A stretch of 32,047 nucleotides of DNA from Polyangiaceae bacterium (lineage in GTDB: Bacteria > Myxococcota_A > Polyangia > Polyangiales > Polyangiaceae). Under the pieces are notes generated by a model. The model was not told where the DNA came from and ran no database searches. It saw nothing but the letters and a program-made list of their open reading frames with translations. Made by a program: the position numbers and the translations under genes. The stretch covers positions 1 to 32,047 of the forward strand of contig JADLEQ010000009.1 in NCBI GenBank assembly GCA_020846005.1. Reading direction: 5' to 3'. Shown in pieces: positions 18,306 to 31,670 of the stretch; position 1 is the first letter of the stretch; the number at the start of each line of letters is the position of its first letter.

Positions 18306-18326
18306 ACCGGCCGCCCGAAGGCCGGT
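18306..18326. promoter_or_regulatory. Hairpin in the divergent miaB / small zinc-protein gap
   Basis: ACCGGCC and GGCCGGT pair perfectly over 7 bp around a 7-nt loop. A second hairpin, CGAGCG-CCCC-CGCTCG, lies at 18371-18386, four bases before the Shine-Dalgarno of the 96-aa gene. The two could influence its translation; function is inferred from position only. Confidence 0.3.
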
Positions 18327-18404
18327 ACGAGCGCCCCGCCCCGCACCGGCCGACCGCCGACCGCGACCGCCGAGCGCCCCCGCTCGAGCGAGGAGATCCC
18401 CCCG

Positions 18405-18695
18405 ATGAAGCGAGCCCCGCGACCCACCCGCAAGGAACGACGCGCCCAGCGCGGCCCGGCCGCCGCCGCCAGCGCCACCGTCCACGGCGATCACGGCCAC
18501 ATCCACTGCGTCGCCTGCGGCCGACACATCAGCGCCGACGAGCTCGCGTCGTCGCCGCCGACCGCGACGTGGCTCACCTGCGACCACGGCGGGCACTTCG
18601 CGTCCTGTACGACCTGCATGGTCCAGTCGCAGATGCTGATCGCCACCCACGAACGCACGGGTCAGCCGGTCCGCTCGGCGCCCGCACGCCACTGA
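18405..18695 (+). CDS. Small zinc-ribbon-like protein of unknown function
   Basis: This 96-aa protein has a basic N terminus (MKRAPRPTRKERRAQR) and then a Cys/His-rich core. Cys35-x2-Cys38 (HCVACGRH), Cys59, and Cys68-x2-Cys71 (SCTTCM) suggest one zinc site with extra His ligands in DHGGHFASC. I do not recognise a named family. There is no signal or membrane segment. The start is set by AGGAG at 18391-18395, 9 nt before the ATG. It diverges from miaB and converges with the giant repeat gene. Nucleic-acid binding would fit the basic tail and ribbon, but is not shown. Confidence 0.72.
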   Translation: MKRAPRPTRKERRAQRGPAAAASATVHGDHGHIHCVACGRHISADELASSPPTATWLTCDHGGHFASCTTCMVQSQMLIATHERTGQPVRSAPARH

Positions 18696-18699
18696 GCGC

Positions 18700-18724
18700 C
18701 GCTGCGGGGGTGCGCCCCGCAGCG
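18700..18724. terminator. Strong hairpin between convergent zinc-protein and giant repeat genes
   Basis: CGCTGCGGGG and CCCCGCAGCG form a perfect 10-bp stem with a 5-nt loop, four bases after the + strand stop and 11 bases before the minus-strand stop. This is the strongest terminator-like structure in the window, although it has no T tract. Confidence 0.55.
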
Positions 18725-18735
18725 CCGCGCGCCCG

Positions 18736-21700
18736 CTAGCCGAGCAGCGACCGCGCACCGGCGTGGTCGGGGACGTCGCTCAGCGCCTTCATCGCGAGCA
18801 CGCGGGCCTTCTTGGCGTCGCCCTCGGCGTGCGCCGCGAGCGCGAGGCGGTAGTTCGCCTCCGCCTTGGCCTCCGGCGGCGCGCCCTCGGCGCCGTCGCG
18901 AGAGGTCTTCATCATGCTGATCGAGCGCCACGCCTTCAGCTCGGCCTCGTCTTCGCCGGCTCGCCGCGCGATGTCCGCCAGCTCGAGCGCGAGCGCGCCG
19001 TTCCGCAGATCCATGTCGAACGCGCGGGTCATGGCCGCGAGCGCGCTCGCGGCGTCGCCTCCCGCCAGGTGGAGTCGCGCCTGCTCGCGGAACACGGGCG
19101 CGAGCGCCTTCACGCGTCGCCCGCGCTGCGTCTCGGCGAGCTCGGCGAGGATCGCGCGCGCCTCTGCGACCCGCCCCGACCGGGCGTACCCCCGCGCGAG
19201 GAGGACCCCCAGCTCGACGTGCTCGGGCGCTCCGCTCCGAGCGCGCTCGAGCAGCGGCACGGCCTCCTCGGCGCCGTCGTCCAGCTCGAGGAGCACCTCC
19301 GCGCCCTCGACGAGCTGACCCAGTGACTCCGCGGGCGCCCCGCCCGTGACGGCGTCCGCGAGCAGCAGCCGCGCGAGCTCGCGCCGAGCCCCCGCCGGCT
19401 CATAGATGGCACGCATCCGCGCGACGAGCTCCGGGCGCCCCGGGGCGAGCGCGTGCGCGCGCTCCAGCGCCGGGATGGCCGCCGCCGGCTCCCCGAGCGC
19501 GACGGCCGCGCCGGCCGCCGCCAGCGCCTGCTCCACGACCTCGGGGCCGGTGGCGAGATCGACCAGGGCGCGGCGCGCGCCGAGCACCGCGGCCCAGTCC
19601 TGGACGCGCTCGCCGACCTCCGCCTGGAGCTCGTGTGCCTCGGCCCAGGCGGGCGCGACGGCGATCACTGCGTCGAGCCGATCGCGCGCGCGCTCGACGT
19701 CGCCGCGACGGACCAGGCGGCGCGCGTGCTCGAGCCCGAGGACCGCGAGATCCTCGCCGTGCGCCTGCTCCAGCGCGACGTCGAGCGCGGTGACGAGCTC
19801 CTCCTCGACCGCCTCGCCGCGGGCCTCGAGCTCGATCCAGGCGGCGACCGCCTCGCGCCCGCGCCCCACGTCGCCCAGCAACTCCGCGCGCCGCACCAGC
19901 CACGGCACGCGCGGCTCTCGCGCGATCGCGGACTCCACGACCGCCAGCGCTCGACCCGAGTCACCGCTGGCTCGCCGCGCGTCCACCGCGCGATCCACGA
20001 GCCCGGGATCGCCCGGCTCTGCCTCGAGCGCCTGCTCGAGCACGTCCGCGACGCGACCCCAGTCCCCGCGCTCGGCGTGCCGCCGGAGGACCTCATCGCG
20101 CAGGACGGCGCTGCTCGGGCAGGCGTTCAGCCCGAGCTCGAGCGCGCGCTCGAGCCCCGCGTCGTCCTCACGCGCGCGGCGGAGGTCGACCAGTCGGAGG
20201 GCCAGCGCCTCGGCCACGGCGGGCTCCGCCACCGCGATCGACGCCTCGAGCGCGTCCCCGAGGCGGACGTCGTCCCCGGTCGCCTCCGCGAGGCGGACCG
20301 CCGTCGCGAGGAGTGCCGGCTCGCGCCCCCAGTCGAGCGCGCCCGCCAGGACGTCGAGCGCGTCCTCGGCGCGATCGAGCGCCTCCAGGAGCGCCGCGAG
20401 CCGCCCCGCCAGCGCCACCACGCGCGCGGAGTCCTCCGCGTCCCGCGCCGCGTCGAGCTGCTGGCGGAGGAGCGCCGCGAGATCCTCCTGCCGGCCCGCC
20501 TCGGCGAGCAGCCGCTCGAGCAACACGGCCGCGCCCACCTGGCGCGGGTCCTCGCCGAGGATGTCCTCGAGCACCGCTGCCGCCGCGTCGCGGCCCTCGG
20601 GCTGCTCGAGCAGGAGCGTCGCCTGCTCCAGGCGCAGCCGGCTCCTGTCCGCTGCGGAGTCGACGAACGGCAGGACCCGGTCGATCAGCCGCGCGAGCTC
20701 GAGGTCGTCCCCGAGCTGGCGCAGCGTACGGAGCAGGCGCTCCCACACGTCGCGATCCGCAGGGTCGCGCGCGAGCAGCCGGTCCAGCGCGCGCGCCTCG
20801 AGGCGCGGCTCCCCGGCCACGACGGCGGCGCGCGCGACCGCCTCGAGCTCGTCGCGCGAGGCGGGCAGGTCGAGGCGCTCGGCGCGCAGGAGCCGCAGCT
20901 CGAGCGCGCGCGCGAAGTCCCCCGCTGCGTGCAGGCGACCCGCGAGCTCCTCGAGCGCCCACAGCGCGTCCGCATCCGGCAGCTCCGCTGCGTGACGGAC
21001 CAGGGCCTCGAGCGCGCGACGCGCGAGCGCCGGCGCGCTCTCCTCCGCGGCCAGCGCGACGCACTCCCGCACGAGCGCCGGCTCGGGGGAGCGCTCCGCG
21101 CGCAGCGCGAGGGCCTCGGCGAGCAGCGCGCCGCTCCCGCTGGCGCGCGCGAGCCGTTCGAAGAGCTCGATCGCCTCGGCGCGCTCCGCATCCACGCGGA
21201 GCACCTCGCGGAGGGCGCCCGCGGCCCGGCTCGCGTCGGGCTGCGCCTCGAACGCGCGCGCCAATAGGTCGAGGCCGTCCGAGCGTGTCTCCGCCTCCGC
21301 GAGCCGCACCTCCGCCAGACGGTAGAGGACGGGCGCCTCCGGCGCGCTCGCCCGACCGAGCCGCCACGCGGCGATGCGCTTCTCGAGGATCTCCGACTCC
21401 CGCGCCGACTCGCCGAGCGCGTCGAAGGCCCGCGCGATGGAACTCCAGGCGGAATCGTCGGCGCCCGGATCCGCGTCGAGCCCGGCCAGGATACGCTCGG
21501 CGCGCGCCGACAACGCGCTCCGGCGCTCGGGCGCGGCGCTCAGGCTCTCCCCGTGGAGCGCCACCAGATCCGCCAGCGCGCGGGCCTGGGCGGCGGCGCC
21601 GCTGGCGGCAGCCAGCCGGGCCTCGACGGCGCGCGCCAGCAGCTCGACGCGGCCGCGCGAGCGCAGTGCCGCCTCCAGGGCCGCCGCGTCCCGCTCGCTC

Positions 21701-24700
21701 TCGAGCGCTGCCTCGAAGGCGGACTCGACGAACTCCGTCGCGCGGAGCGAGTCGTCCCGATGCACGGCGATCTCGCTGAGATCGAGCAGCGCCTCGGCGC
21801 GGGTCGGCCCGCGCGGGTCGTCGCGCCGGAGCAGGAGCAGCAGCGCGCGGTACGTCCGCTCCGCGCGGTCGAGATCGCCGAGGTCGAACGCCACCCGCGC
21901 CAACGTCCCGAGCACGCCGGGGTGCGCGGGATCGATCTTCGTCGCGAGCTCCAGCTCGGCCACGGCCGCCTCGGCCGCTCCCTGCCCCAGCCGGACGAGC
22001 GCGAGCTCGCGGTGGACCAGCGCGCGCTCCTTCGGCCGGCGCGCGCCGTACCGATCGATCTGCGCCCGCAGCACCTCCGAGGCTCGCTCGAGGCCGCCGA
22101 CGGCCCGCAGCGCGGCAGCGAGGCGGAGCCGGAGCTCGACGTCGTCCGGCGCCAGCTCGATCGCCTGCTCGAGGAGCGGCACGGCGCCCGCGGCGTCCCC
22201 TCCCCGCGACCAGCGGAGCTCCGCGGCCTCCTCCAGCCAGCGCAGGCGCGTCGCGGCGTCCGGGGCCCGCGCCGCCTCCGCGACCAACAGATCCGCGAGC
22301 AGCGGCCACGCGCCGTCCTCACGATAGAGCTCGGCCAGGCGGCGCCGCACCGCCGCGCCGTCCAGCGCCGCGTGCGCGGCGTGCTCGAGGCGCTTGCGAG
22401 CGCTGGCGCGATCGCCCAGTCGGATGAGCGTGGCCGCGAGCCGAAGCGCGCGCTCGCCGAGCTCCTCCCGGGACGAGACCGTGCACAAGCGCTCGAGCGC
22501 TCTCGCCGCGTCGCGGTCGCGCCCCGCCGTCGCGTGGATGCGCGCGAGCGCCTCGAGCGATCCCTCGTGGCCGAGATCCGCCGCGCGCCCGTGGTCCGCC
22601 AGCGCGCGCTCCGCGTCCGCGAGCCGCCCCTCCGCGGCGTTCGCGGCCCGCGACCACGCGGCCGCTGCCGCGGCGGCCTCGCCGGCGTCCGCCAGCTCCG
22701 CCGCCTGGCGCTCCCAGAGCTCGACGACCCGCCCGTGCTCCTCGCGATCCTCCAGCAGCGTGACGAGCCGCCCGACGAACGACTGCGCGACCGGATCGGC
22801 GGCGGTCTCGCCGAACAGCTCCAACAAGAGCGAGCTCGCGCGCTCCGGATCCCCCAGGCGGTCGACCGTGAGCAGCGCCGCGTCCCGTCGCAGCTCCCGG
22901 CGTCGCCGGGCGTCGAACGGCAGGCGGCTCGCGTCGAGCAGGAGCTCGACCAGTTCGTCGTGGCGCCCCCGATCGAGCAGCAGCGCGGAGAGCTCCTCCA
23001 CCGCCCATGCCGCCGCTCGCGCGGGCTCGGGCGAGCCGTCCTCGACCCAAGCCGCGCCCGAGCGGTCGAGCAGCGCGCGCGTCACCTGCACGGCGAGCTC
23101 CGGGTCCGCGTGGGTCGAGCCAGCGACGGCGATCGCGCCGTCCCAGTCCGCCGCCTCGAGGTAGGCGCGCACCGCGCGCCGCGCGTCCGCCGTGCGCTCG
23201 ACGTGCACGCGCGCCAGGCGCAGCAGCAGCTCCCGCCTCCGAGCGACGCCCGCCTCGGAGGCGGCCTCCGCCTCCAGGAGCCGCGCGAGCTCCTCGTCGC
23301 GACCCACCTGGCCGAGCAGCGCGGCGAGCTCCTCGAAGCTCTCGGCGTCCGCGCCGTCGAGCGCGCGGACGCGCTCCCACGCCTCGATCGCCTGCTCCGC
23401 GCTCCCGACCTCGACGGCGAGGAGCCGCGCAGCGCGCACGCGATCCGCGCGCGCTGCGCGCCCCTCGAGGTGGCGCGCGCGCTCGACCAGCGCCGCGACC
23501 AGCGCGCGCCAGTCGCGCGCGGCGTCCAGCGCGGAGCACAGCCCATCGAGCGCCCGGCGCTCGACGGGCGCGAGCGCGAGCGCGCGCCGCCAGTCCGCCG
23601 CCGCGCGCTCCGGCTGCGCCAGGGCGCCCAGCGCCAGCTCGGCGGCGACCGCGAGGCACTCGACCCGGTCCGCGGGCTCCGGCTCGAGCTCGGCGCGGCG
23701 CTCGAGGGCGGCGCAGCGCCGCTCGGCCGCACCCTCGGCGGCGAGCAGCGGATCGGCCTCGCGCGCCGCGCGCAGCGCCAGCTCGGGGGTCGCCGCGACG
23801 GCCAGCGCGCGCTCGAGCTGCGCCGCCCCGCGCGGCGCGTCGCCGAGCGCGCTGGTGAGCACGCCGGCGGCCTCGAGCAGCAGGCCCGCACACGCGTCGC
23901 CCTCCGCCTGCTCGGCGAGCGCCTCGAGCGCCTCGGCCCGCGCGCCCTCGCGGTTCGCCGTGGCCGCGAGGCGCCCGAGTCGGTCCCGGACGGCGAGGTC
24001 CCCCGGACCGAGGCGGACGAGCGCGAGCACCGCGTCGAACGCCTGTGCGGCGTCTCCGAGCTCGTGCTCACAGAGATCCGCGATGCGCGCCAGCGTCACC
24101 GCGCGCGCGGCGTCGTCCGCCGCGCCCTCGAGCTCGATCGCGAGCATGCGGACCACGTCGGCGTGGCGCCCTCGCTCGGTGTAGTGCGCCGCGAGCTGCT
24201 GCGCGACGAGATCGCGGACGCTCCGCTCACGCGGCGCGGCGGGGCGCGTAGCGGACGGCGGCGGCACGCTGCGCCGCGCCGTCGGCGCCGCGATCAGCCG
24301 CTCGAGCAGCGCGACCGCGTCTGCCGAGAGCGACCCGCCGGCGATCAGCGACTCAGCGATGCCGAAGGCCTCGAGCACCTCACCGTCGTCGAGCCAGAGC
24401 GTGGCGATCCTGACCTCGAGCGCGTGCCGCTCGGCGGGCGCGGCGCTCGTCGCCCGGCGAGTGAGGATCGCGACCAGCGGGCGCGTCCGCCCCTCGCGCT
24501 CATAGAGGCGCTCGAGCGCCTGCTCGACCCGGGCGTCCGCGGGCGCGAGCGCGGCGAGCGCCTCGTAGTAGCCGATCGCCCGTGACGCGTCGGACGCGAA
24601 GTCCTTGGCGGCCATGGCGGCCTCCCGCAGCAGCTCAGCGCGCTCCGCGGGCTCGAGGCGCGCGAGGGCGGCGTCATAGAGCGCGAACAGATCGTCCCAG

Positions 24701-27700
24701 CGGCCGCTCGATCCGTACGCGAGCTTCAGGCGGTCGAACGCCCACGCCGCCGAAGGGTTGAGCCCGAGCACGCGCCGCAGGAGCTCGAGGACACGCTCGC
24801 CGTCGTCGAACCACTCCTCGTGGAAGTCCACGACGCGGCGGCCGATCGCCTCGGCCTCGTCCGCCGACAGCCCGCCGCCGAGCGCGGCGTCGTAGGCGGC
24901 CGCCGCCGGCTCGGGCCGGCCCAAGCGGCGAGCGGTCGCCTCGAGCGCGTCCCACAGCTCCTCGGCGGCGGGGAGCTCGTGGACGCCTCGGAGGGCGACC
25001 TCGAGCGCGCGCTCGTCGTCCTCCGCGCTGCACTCGACCAACGCCGCGTACCAGCGCCCGCGCGCCGCAGCGAGCGTCGGCTCTGGGCCGAGCGCCAGCA
25101 GCCGCTCGAGCACGCGGGCGCGTGACGCCGGATCCGGCTGATCGCGAGCGGCCCGCTCGAGCAGCTCGGCGGCGCGATCCCGGGCCGACGGATGGGCGAG
25201 CGCCCGCAGCGCCAGCGCCAGCGCGTCGTCGTCCGCCGGCTGCGCCTCGAGCACGCTCGCCACCACGCCGAGCGCCGCCTGCGGCTGCCCGAGCGAGTCG
25301 AGGAGCAGCTCTGCGATCTGCGTGTCGACCCCGGCGCGGGCCGCCGCGTCGACGCCCTCGCGGAGCGCGCGCAGCAGCTCGACGGCGCCGACAGCGTCCC
25401 CGAGCCGCGCCTTCAGGCGAGCCGCCTCGCGCAGGGCCTCGACGTGCTCGGGCTCGCGCGAGAGGATCCGCTCGTACAGGGCGAGCGCCCGCGACGGCTC
25501 CCCGAGCTCGCTCTCCTCGGCCCGCGCCCACTCGAGGAGCGCCGACGCCGTGGCTTCGCCCCGGCTCGCGCGGCGCTCGTGGACCCACCGGCGCTCGCCG
25601 GTCGCGCCGTCGAGCCCGGGCGCGCCGCGGAGGAACGCCTCGTAGGCGTCGAGCGCTGCCGGCTCACCGTCGCCGGCGCTCTCCACCAGCCGGCGGTGCA
25701 GCCCGACCGCCGCCGCCGCGCGCGCGGGATCCCGCGCCAGCACGCCGGCCAGCGCCGCCTCGAGCTCGCGCCGGGCGGTGGGCTCCGCGGAGGCGAGCGC
25801 CTGCGTCGCCAGGTGCTCGAAGCGAGCTACGTCGTCGGGCGCGGCCACGCGAAGCGCAGCGGTGACGAGCGCCCGCCTCGCCTCGACGACGCGAGTCCCC
25901 GTGAGCAGCGCGACCGGCGCCTCGAGCTCCGCGAGCGCGAGCCGCGACGCGGCGACCGTGACCAGGTGCGCAGCGATCGCGTCCTCGGTCGGCGCCAGCT
26001 CGAAGGCGCGGCGCCACGCGGCGAGCGCGCGCTCGGAGTCCTCGAGATCCGTCTCCGCGAGCACGGCGGCGGCCCGCAGCGCGGCCACCGCGTGATGGAC
26101 GGAGGCCGGCTCGAGCCGCCACGCCTCCGCGAGCGCCTCCAGCGCGGCGGCGCGCGCGGCGGAGTCCGCTGCGCGCTCCACGCGCTGGGCGAGCACCTGC
26201 CGCAGGAGCTCGACCTCGCCGAGCGAGCGCGCGACGGACTCGACGCTGGCGAGGAAGTCGTCGTGGCCGACGCCGGCGGCGAGCAGCTCGCGTTGCAGCA
26301 CGAGCGCGGCCTCGCGGCGCCCGCTCTCGACCTCGACGGCCGCGAGGCGCTCGAGCACGTGCAGCCGCCGCTCGCCGTCGGCCACCCCGAGGGCGCGCTC
26401 GAGCTCCTGGGACAGCGCCGCGCGATCGCCCTGCTCCGTCAGCAGCTCGACGAGCGCCGAGTGGGCGGCCAGATCTCGAGGATCCTCCTCGAGGATCAGC
26501 TGATATGCGGCGCGGGCCGCGCGGGCGTTGCCCAGGTCGCGACGCTGCAGCGCGGCGACCGCGTGCAGGAGCTGGCGGCGGCGCATCGGCTCCGTCGGCT
26601 GGGCGAGCGCGCTCTCGTAGAGCGCGAGGCGCTCGCGGGGGCTACCGCGCTCGGCGAGCAGCTCGTCGATCCGGCCGAGCAGGACGGCGTCGTCCGGCGC
26701 TTGCGCGAGCAGGCGCCGCAGGATGGCGACCGCACGCGGGACCTCGCCGACCTGCGCCAGCGCCTCGCCCGCTGCGCGCGCCAAGCGCGCGATCTCGGGG
26801 CGATCCACGGGCGCGTCGCCGAGCGCGAGTGACAGCGCGCGCGCGCGCACCGAGGGATCGAGGCCGTCGGCGAGCGCGTCGACCCGCGCGAGGCAGGCGT
26901 CGACGCGCTCGGGGGCGTCCGCCACGGCGAGGCCGAGCGCGCGCCCGGCCAGCGCCGTCGCGCGCTCCCGATCGCCGAGGGCCTCGCCCGCGAGGCGCGC
27001 CGCCTCGTCGAGCGCAGCGAGGCGCCGCGCCGCCTCCCCGGCGAGCAGCCCCTCGACCTCCAGCGCCTGCACCAGCTTCGCCGTAGCGCCCTCGCGCCGC
27101 AGCACGGGGCCGAGCGCGACGGCGGCCGCGAGCCGCGCCTCGCCGCTCGCCATCGCCTTCTCGAGCGCGGACCGCACCGAACGCTCCTCCGGGGCGAGGG
27201 CGAGCGCGGCGCCGAGCGCGGCGACCGCGCCGGGCGCGTCCGAGAGCCGGAGCTGTCGGAGCTGCGCGAGCCGCAGCAGGTACCCGACGCGCTCCACGCC
27301 CTCCACCGCGGACGCCTGCCGCTCGACGAGCTCGGCCAGCTCGCCCCAGCGCTTCTCGGCCTCGAGCAGCGGGGCGAGTCGCGCGTCGAGCTCCGGGCTG
27401 GCGCCGAAGCGCCGGGCCACGCCTCGCCACGCCTCGATCGCTCGATCGCGAGCCCCCACCTCCGCCCACAGCTCCGCCGCGCGCTCGGCGAGCGGCCGCG
27501 CCTCCGCCGCGTCGCGCGAGCGCTCCGCGCGCAGGCCGAGCGTCTCCGCGAGCCCGGCGCGATCGGCCGCGGCCTCGTGCAGCGCCTCGAGCCGCCGGAG
27601 CGCCTCGTCCGCCCACGGCGAGTCGACCAGCGCACGCCACGCGCTCACCCCCTTGGCCGCGTCGCCCTCGCTCTCCGACAGCCGCGCGAGCCGGCGCGCC

Positions 27701-29115
27701 GCGGCGTGGCGGCGCTCGGCCTCGGGCTCCAGGCGCAGCACGTGCTCGAGCGCCACCATCAGCGGCCGCATCTGCCCGGCCTCGGCGTGGAGCTCCGCCA
27801 GGCCGCGCGCCGCCTCGAGCTGTGCCGCCGGCTCGTCGCCGGCCTCGAGCGCCTGCTGGAAGGACTGCTGCGCTCGCCGCGCGTCCCCGGCCTGCTCGTA
27901 GGCACGCCCCGCGTCGACCGCCACGCGCGCGCGGAGCGCCGGATCGCGGGTCGACGCGAGCGCCCTCGAGAGCAGCTGCGCGGCGTCCGCCGTCTTCCCC
28001 AGGGAAGCGGCGAGCTGCACGAAGCGCCGGCGCAGCTCGTCGTCCGCGGGCGCGCCCGCCACCGCGGGCCCGAGCAGCTCGTACGCCCCCTCGGGATCGT
28101 CGAGCGCGTCTTGGCGCAGCACCGCGAGCCGGCGCTGCACCTCCACTCGGCGCGGACCGCGCGCGAGCTTGAGCTCGAGCCCGAGCATGGCGGCGGCGTT
28201 CCCTACGCGGCCCGTCCGCTCGTAGGCCTCCGACATCGCCGCCGCTGCGCGCGGCGCGACCGCGGCGTGCTCGAGGAGCTTCTCCGCGGCCTCGATCGCG
28301 CCGGCGTGGGACGGCTCCAGGGCGAGCAGCGCCTCGACCGGCTCGATCGCGCGCGCGGCGTCCGCGGCCGGCCCCATCCTGAGGGCGAGGACGCGCTCCG
28401 CGAGCGCGCGCGCCTCCTCGGGCTCCGGGGGAGCTCCGGCCCGCAGCGCCGCCTCGAGCAACGCGGCGAGCTCGCCGTGCCTGCCCGCCGCTGCGAGCCG
28501 AACCTCCAGCGCCGCTCGCGTGTCCGACGACGGCGCGAGGGCGTGGAGCCGCGTCATCGCCTCGACGGCGAGCTCGGCCGCCGCGCCGTCGCCCGAGAGC
28601 TCGACGGCGCGCCGGAGCCGCTCGAGCCGCTCGTCGCCGGAGGCCGCCTCCGCAGCCGCGAGCTCGAGTCGGACGAGCCCGTCCCGGTCGCCGCGATCGG
28701 CGAGCAGCGTGCGGAGCAGCGCGAGCGCGCGGGGGTGGCCGGGCGCCGCCGCGAGCGCGCGCTGTGCGTGCGCCCGCGCGCCGTCGTCGTCCCCGAGCGT
28801 CTCGGCGAAGAACCTCGCCGCGTGCAGGAAGAGCTCGGCCTGGAGCGGCGGGGCGATCAGCTTCACTCGGCGCTCGCTCACCGCGTGTTCGAACGCGAAG
28901 GCGACGTCGCCCACTTTGTCGTGCTGGACGCTCGCAGCGAGCAACCCAGACCAGAGCTCCGGGTGCGGCTGGCCCTTCGCGAGCGCGCCCACGAGCGCAT
29001 CGAGCACCGCCTGCGCGTCCCACTCCGCCCCCTCCAGCGCCGCGCCGAGCTCCTCGACGCGCAGCGCGCGCGCTCCTGAGGGCCGCTTCGTCTTCGGAGG
29101 TGGGATCGTGGCCAT
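18736..29115 (-). CDS. Giant helical-repeat (TPR-like) protein, 3459 aa
   Basis: One uninterrupted frame of 10.4 kb encodes a protein built almost wholly of degenerate TPR-like helix pairs. Examples are [36 protein letters not shown] and the last unit [18 protein letters not shown]. Composition is dominated by Ala, Leu, Arg and Glu. There is no signal peptide, membrane helix, catalytic motif or cysteine-rich segment. A short Pro/Ser-rich linker ([19 protein letters not shown]) near residue 1620 divides it into two solenoid halves. The N terminus ([15 protein letters not shown]) is Pro/Lys-rich, suggesting a flexible cytosolic start. The ATG lacks a good Shine-Dalgarno; TACGCT at about 29141-29146 may be a -10. 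At about 34 residues per TPR it could hold up to about 100 repeats. It probably scaffolds a large assembly, but its partner is unknown. Codon and base composition match its neighbours. Confidence 0.9.
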   Translation of the reverse strand: MATIPPPKTKRPSGARALRVEELGAALEGAEWDAQAVLDALVGALAKGQPHPELWSGLLAASVQHDKVGDVAFAFEHAVSERRVKLIAPPLQAELFLHAARFFAETLGDDDGARAHAQRALAAAPGHPRALALLRTLLADRGDRDGLVRLELAAAEAASGDERLERLRRAVELSGDGAAAELAVEAMTRLHALAPSSDTRAALEVRLAAAGRHGELAALLEAALRAGAPPEPEEARALAERVLALRMGPAADAARAIEPVEALLALEPSHAGAIEAAEKLLEHAAVAPRAAAAMSEAYERTGRVGNAAAMLGLELKLARGPRRVEVQRRLAVLRQDALDDPEGAYELLGPAVAGAPADDELRRRFVQLAASLGKTADAAQLLSRALASTRDPALRARVAVDAGRAYEQAGDARRAQQSFQQALEAGDEPAAQLEAARGLAELHAEAGQMRPLMVALEHVLRLEPEAERRHAAARRLARLSESEGDAAKGVSAWRALVDSPWADEALRRLEALHEAAADRAGLAETLGLRAERSRDAAEARPLAERAAELWAEVGARDRAIEAWRGVARRFGASPELDARLAPLLEAEKRWGELAELVERQASAVEGVERVGYLLRLAQLRQLRLSDAPGAVAALGAALALAPEERSVRSALEKAMASGEARLAAAVALGPVLRREGATAKLVQALEVEGLLAGEAARRLAALDEAARLAGEALGDRERATALAGRALGLAVADAPERVDACLARVDALADGLDPSVRARALSLALGDAPVDRPEIARLARAAGEALAQVGEVPRAVAILRRLLAQAPDDAVLLGRIDELLAERGSPRERLALYESALAQPTEPMRRRQLLHAVAALQRRDLGNARAARAAYQLILEEDPRDLAAHSALVELLTEQGDRAALSQELERALGVADGERRLHVLERLAAVEVESGRREAALVLQRELLAAGVGHDDFLASVESVARSLGEVELLRQVLAQRVERAADSAARAAALEALAEAWRLEPASVHHAVAALRAAAVLAETDLEDSERALAAWRRAFELAPTEDAIAAHLVTVAASRLALAELEAPVALLTGTRVVEARRALVTAALRVAAPDDVARFEHLATQALASAEPTARRELEAALAGVLARDPARAAAAVGLHRRLVESAGDGEPAALDAYEAFLRGAPGLDGATGERRWVHERRASRGEATASALLEWARAEESELGEPSRALALYERILSREPEHVEALREAARLKARLGDAVGAVELLRALREGVDAAARAGVDTQIAELLLDSLGQPQAALGVVASVLEAQPADDDALALALRALAHPSARDRAAELLERAARDQPDPASRARVLERLLALGPEPTLAAARGRWYAALVECSAEDDERALEVALRGVHELPAAEELWDALEATARRLGRPEPAAAAYDAALGGGLSADEAEAIGRRVVDFHEEWFDDGERVLELLRRVLGLNPSAAWAFDRLKLAYGSSGRWDDLFALYDAALARLEPAERAELLREAAMAAKDFASDASRAIGYYEALAALAPADARVEQALERLYEREGRTRPLVAILTRRATSAAPAERHALEVRIATLWLDDGEVLEAFGIAESLIAGGSLSADAVALLERLIAAPTARRSVPPPSATRPAAPRERSVRDLVAQQLAAHYTERGRHADVVRMLAIELEGAADDAARAVTLARIADLCEHELGDAAQAFDAVLALVRLGPGDLAVRDRLGRLAATANREGARAEALEALAEQAEGDACAGLLLEAAGVLTSALGDAPRGAAQLERALAVAATPELALRAAREADPLLAAEGAAERRCAALERRAELEPEPADRVECLAVAAELALGALAQPERAAADWRRALALAPVERRALDGLCSALDAARDWRALVAALVERARHLEGRAARADRVRAARLLAVEVGSAEQAIEAWERVRALDGADAESFEELAALLGQVGRDEELARLLEAEAASEAGVARRRELLLRLARVHVERTADARRAVRAYLEAADWDGAIAVAGSTHADPELAVQVTRALLDRSGAAWVEDGSPEPARAAAWAVEELSALLLDRGRHDELVELLLDASRLPFDARRRRELRRDAALLTVDRLGDPERASSLLLELFGETAADPVAQSFVGRLVTLLEDREEHGRVVELWERQAAELADAGEAAAAAAAWSRAANAAEGRLADAERALADHGRAADLGHEGSLEALARIHATAGRDRDAARALERLCTVSSREELGERALRLAATLIRLGDRASARKRLEHAAHAALDGAAVRRRLAELYREDGAWPLLADLLVAEAARAPDAATRLRWLEEAAELRWSRGGDAAGAVPLLEQAIELAPDDVELRLRLAAALRAVGGLERASEVLRAQIDRYGARRPKERALVHRELALVRLGQGAAEAAVAELELATKIDPAHPGVLGTLARVAFDLGDLDRAERTYRALLLLLRRDDPRGPTRAEALLDLSEIAVHRDDSLRATEFVESAFEAALESERDAAALEAALRSRGRVELLARAVEARLAAASGAAAQARALADLVALHGESLSAAPERRSALSARAERILAGLDADPGADDSAWSSIARAFDALGESARESEILEKRIAAWRLGRASAPEAPVLYRLAEVRLAEAETRSDGLDLLARAFEAQPDASRAAGALREVLRVDAERAEAIELFERLARASGSGALLAEALALRAERSPEPALVRECVALAAEESAPALARRALEALVRHAAELPDADALWALEELAGRLHAAGDFARALELRLLRAERLDLPASRDELEAVARAAVVAGEPRLEARALDRLLARDPADRDVWERLLRTLRQLGDDLELARLIDRVLPFVDSAADRSRLRLEQATLLLEQPEGRDAAAAVLEDILGEDPRQVGAAVLLERLLAEAGRQEDLAALLRQQLDAARDAEDSARVVALAGRLAALLEALDRAEDALDVLAGALDWGREPALLATAVRLAEATGDDVRLGDALEASIAVAEPAVAEALALRLVDLRRAREDDAGLERALELGLNACPSSAVLRDEVLRRHAERGDWGRVADVLEQALEAEPGDPGLVDRAVDARRASGDSGRALAVVESAIAREPRVPWLVRRAELLGDVGRGREAVAAWIELEARGEAVEEELVTALDVALEQAHGEDLAVLGLEHARRLVRRGDVERARDRLDAVIAVAPAWAEAHELQAEVGERVQDWAAVLGARRALVDLATGPEVVEQALAAAGAAVALGEPAAAIPALERAHALAPGRPELVARMRAIYEPAGARRELARLLLADAVTGGAPAESLGQLVEGAEVLLELDDGAEEAVPLLERARSGAPEHVELGVLLARGYARSGRVAEARAILAELAETQRGRRVKALAPVFREQARLHLAGGDAASALAAMTRAFDMDLRNGALALELADIARRAGEDEAELKAWRSISMMKTSRDGAEGAPPEAKAEANYRLALAAHAEGDAKKARVLAMKALSDVPDHAGARSLLG

Positions 29116-29169
29116 CCAGCGCGCCGCCCAGGGAAGGCGGAGCGTATCAGACCTCGGCGGCGCGCGGTG

Positions 29170-29316
29170 TCACCGCCGATGCCGGCGCGCCAGCGCCGCA
29201 GCCTCCTCGGCCAGCGACCGGCCGCCGGCCCCCCGCTCGCGCCCGGCGAGCCATGCGCCAAAGGCGGCGTAGAGTGTCCCCAGCAAGAGCGCCGTCACCC
29301 CGAACTCCGTGCTCAT
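29170..29316 (-). CDS. Small single-pass membrane protein of unknown function
   Basis: This 48-aa protein begins [29 protein letters not shown]. It has one hydrophobic helix (about 7-25) followed by a basic, Ala-rich tail ([15 protein letters not shown]). The minus-strand run GGGGAGG (29322-29328) lies 5 nt before this ATG and supports the start. A preceding ATG at 29319 would add one Met. It sits between hppA and the giant repeat gene on the same strand, 54 bp before the latter, so the two may be cotranscribed. No family is recognised. The Shine-Dalgarno and the clean helix favour a real gene, but the size keeps this moderate. Confidence 0.55.
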   Translation of the reverse strand: MSTEFGVTALLLGTLYAAFGAWLAGRERGAGGRSLAEEAAALARRHRR

Positions 29317-29485
29317 CATGGCCTCCCCGGGTCGATACGGGAAGGCGGCCACGCGGGCCAAGTTCGGCGACGCACGAGCGCTTCGCCGCGCTGCGTCGAA
29401 GGCAGGCGCGGGCGGGCGCGGCGGGGATCCGCAGGACGCCCTTCCGGCGAGGCGGAACTCCCGGCGCCGCGGGGCGCGCGCCGCC

Positions 29486-31573
<2,088 letters not shown>

Positions 31574-31658
31574 GGCGGGCGCGTCGGTGCCATGGTCGCG
31601 CCGGCACCGCAACCGGAACAGGAAGAGAGCGCCCGCTGGCGCGCCCGTACGCACGGGC

Positions 31659-31664
31659 TAGGCT
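31659..31664 (+). promoter_or_regulatory. Putative -10 (TAGGCT) before the right-edge lipoprotein gene
   Basis: TAGGCT fits TANNNT and lies 6 nt before the ATG at 31671. There is no Shine-Dalgarno, so a leaderless transcript is possible. Confidence 0.4.
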
Positions 31665-31670
31665 TGGGCC

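Noticed and set aside
16799-18478. Fusion-like extension of the carbonic anhydrase frame through miaB
   Set aside because: It is a shadow of miaB in another frame; the beta-helix protein starts naturally at 16798.
19406-29079. Numerous + strand frames of 100-1000 codons opposite the giant repeat gene
   Set aside because: All are Arg/Ala/Ser or Leu/Glu/Arg low-complexity complements of the repeat protein, with no ribosome sites or domains.
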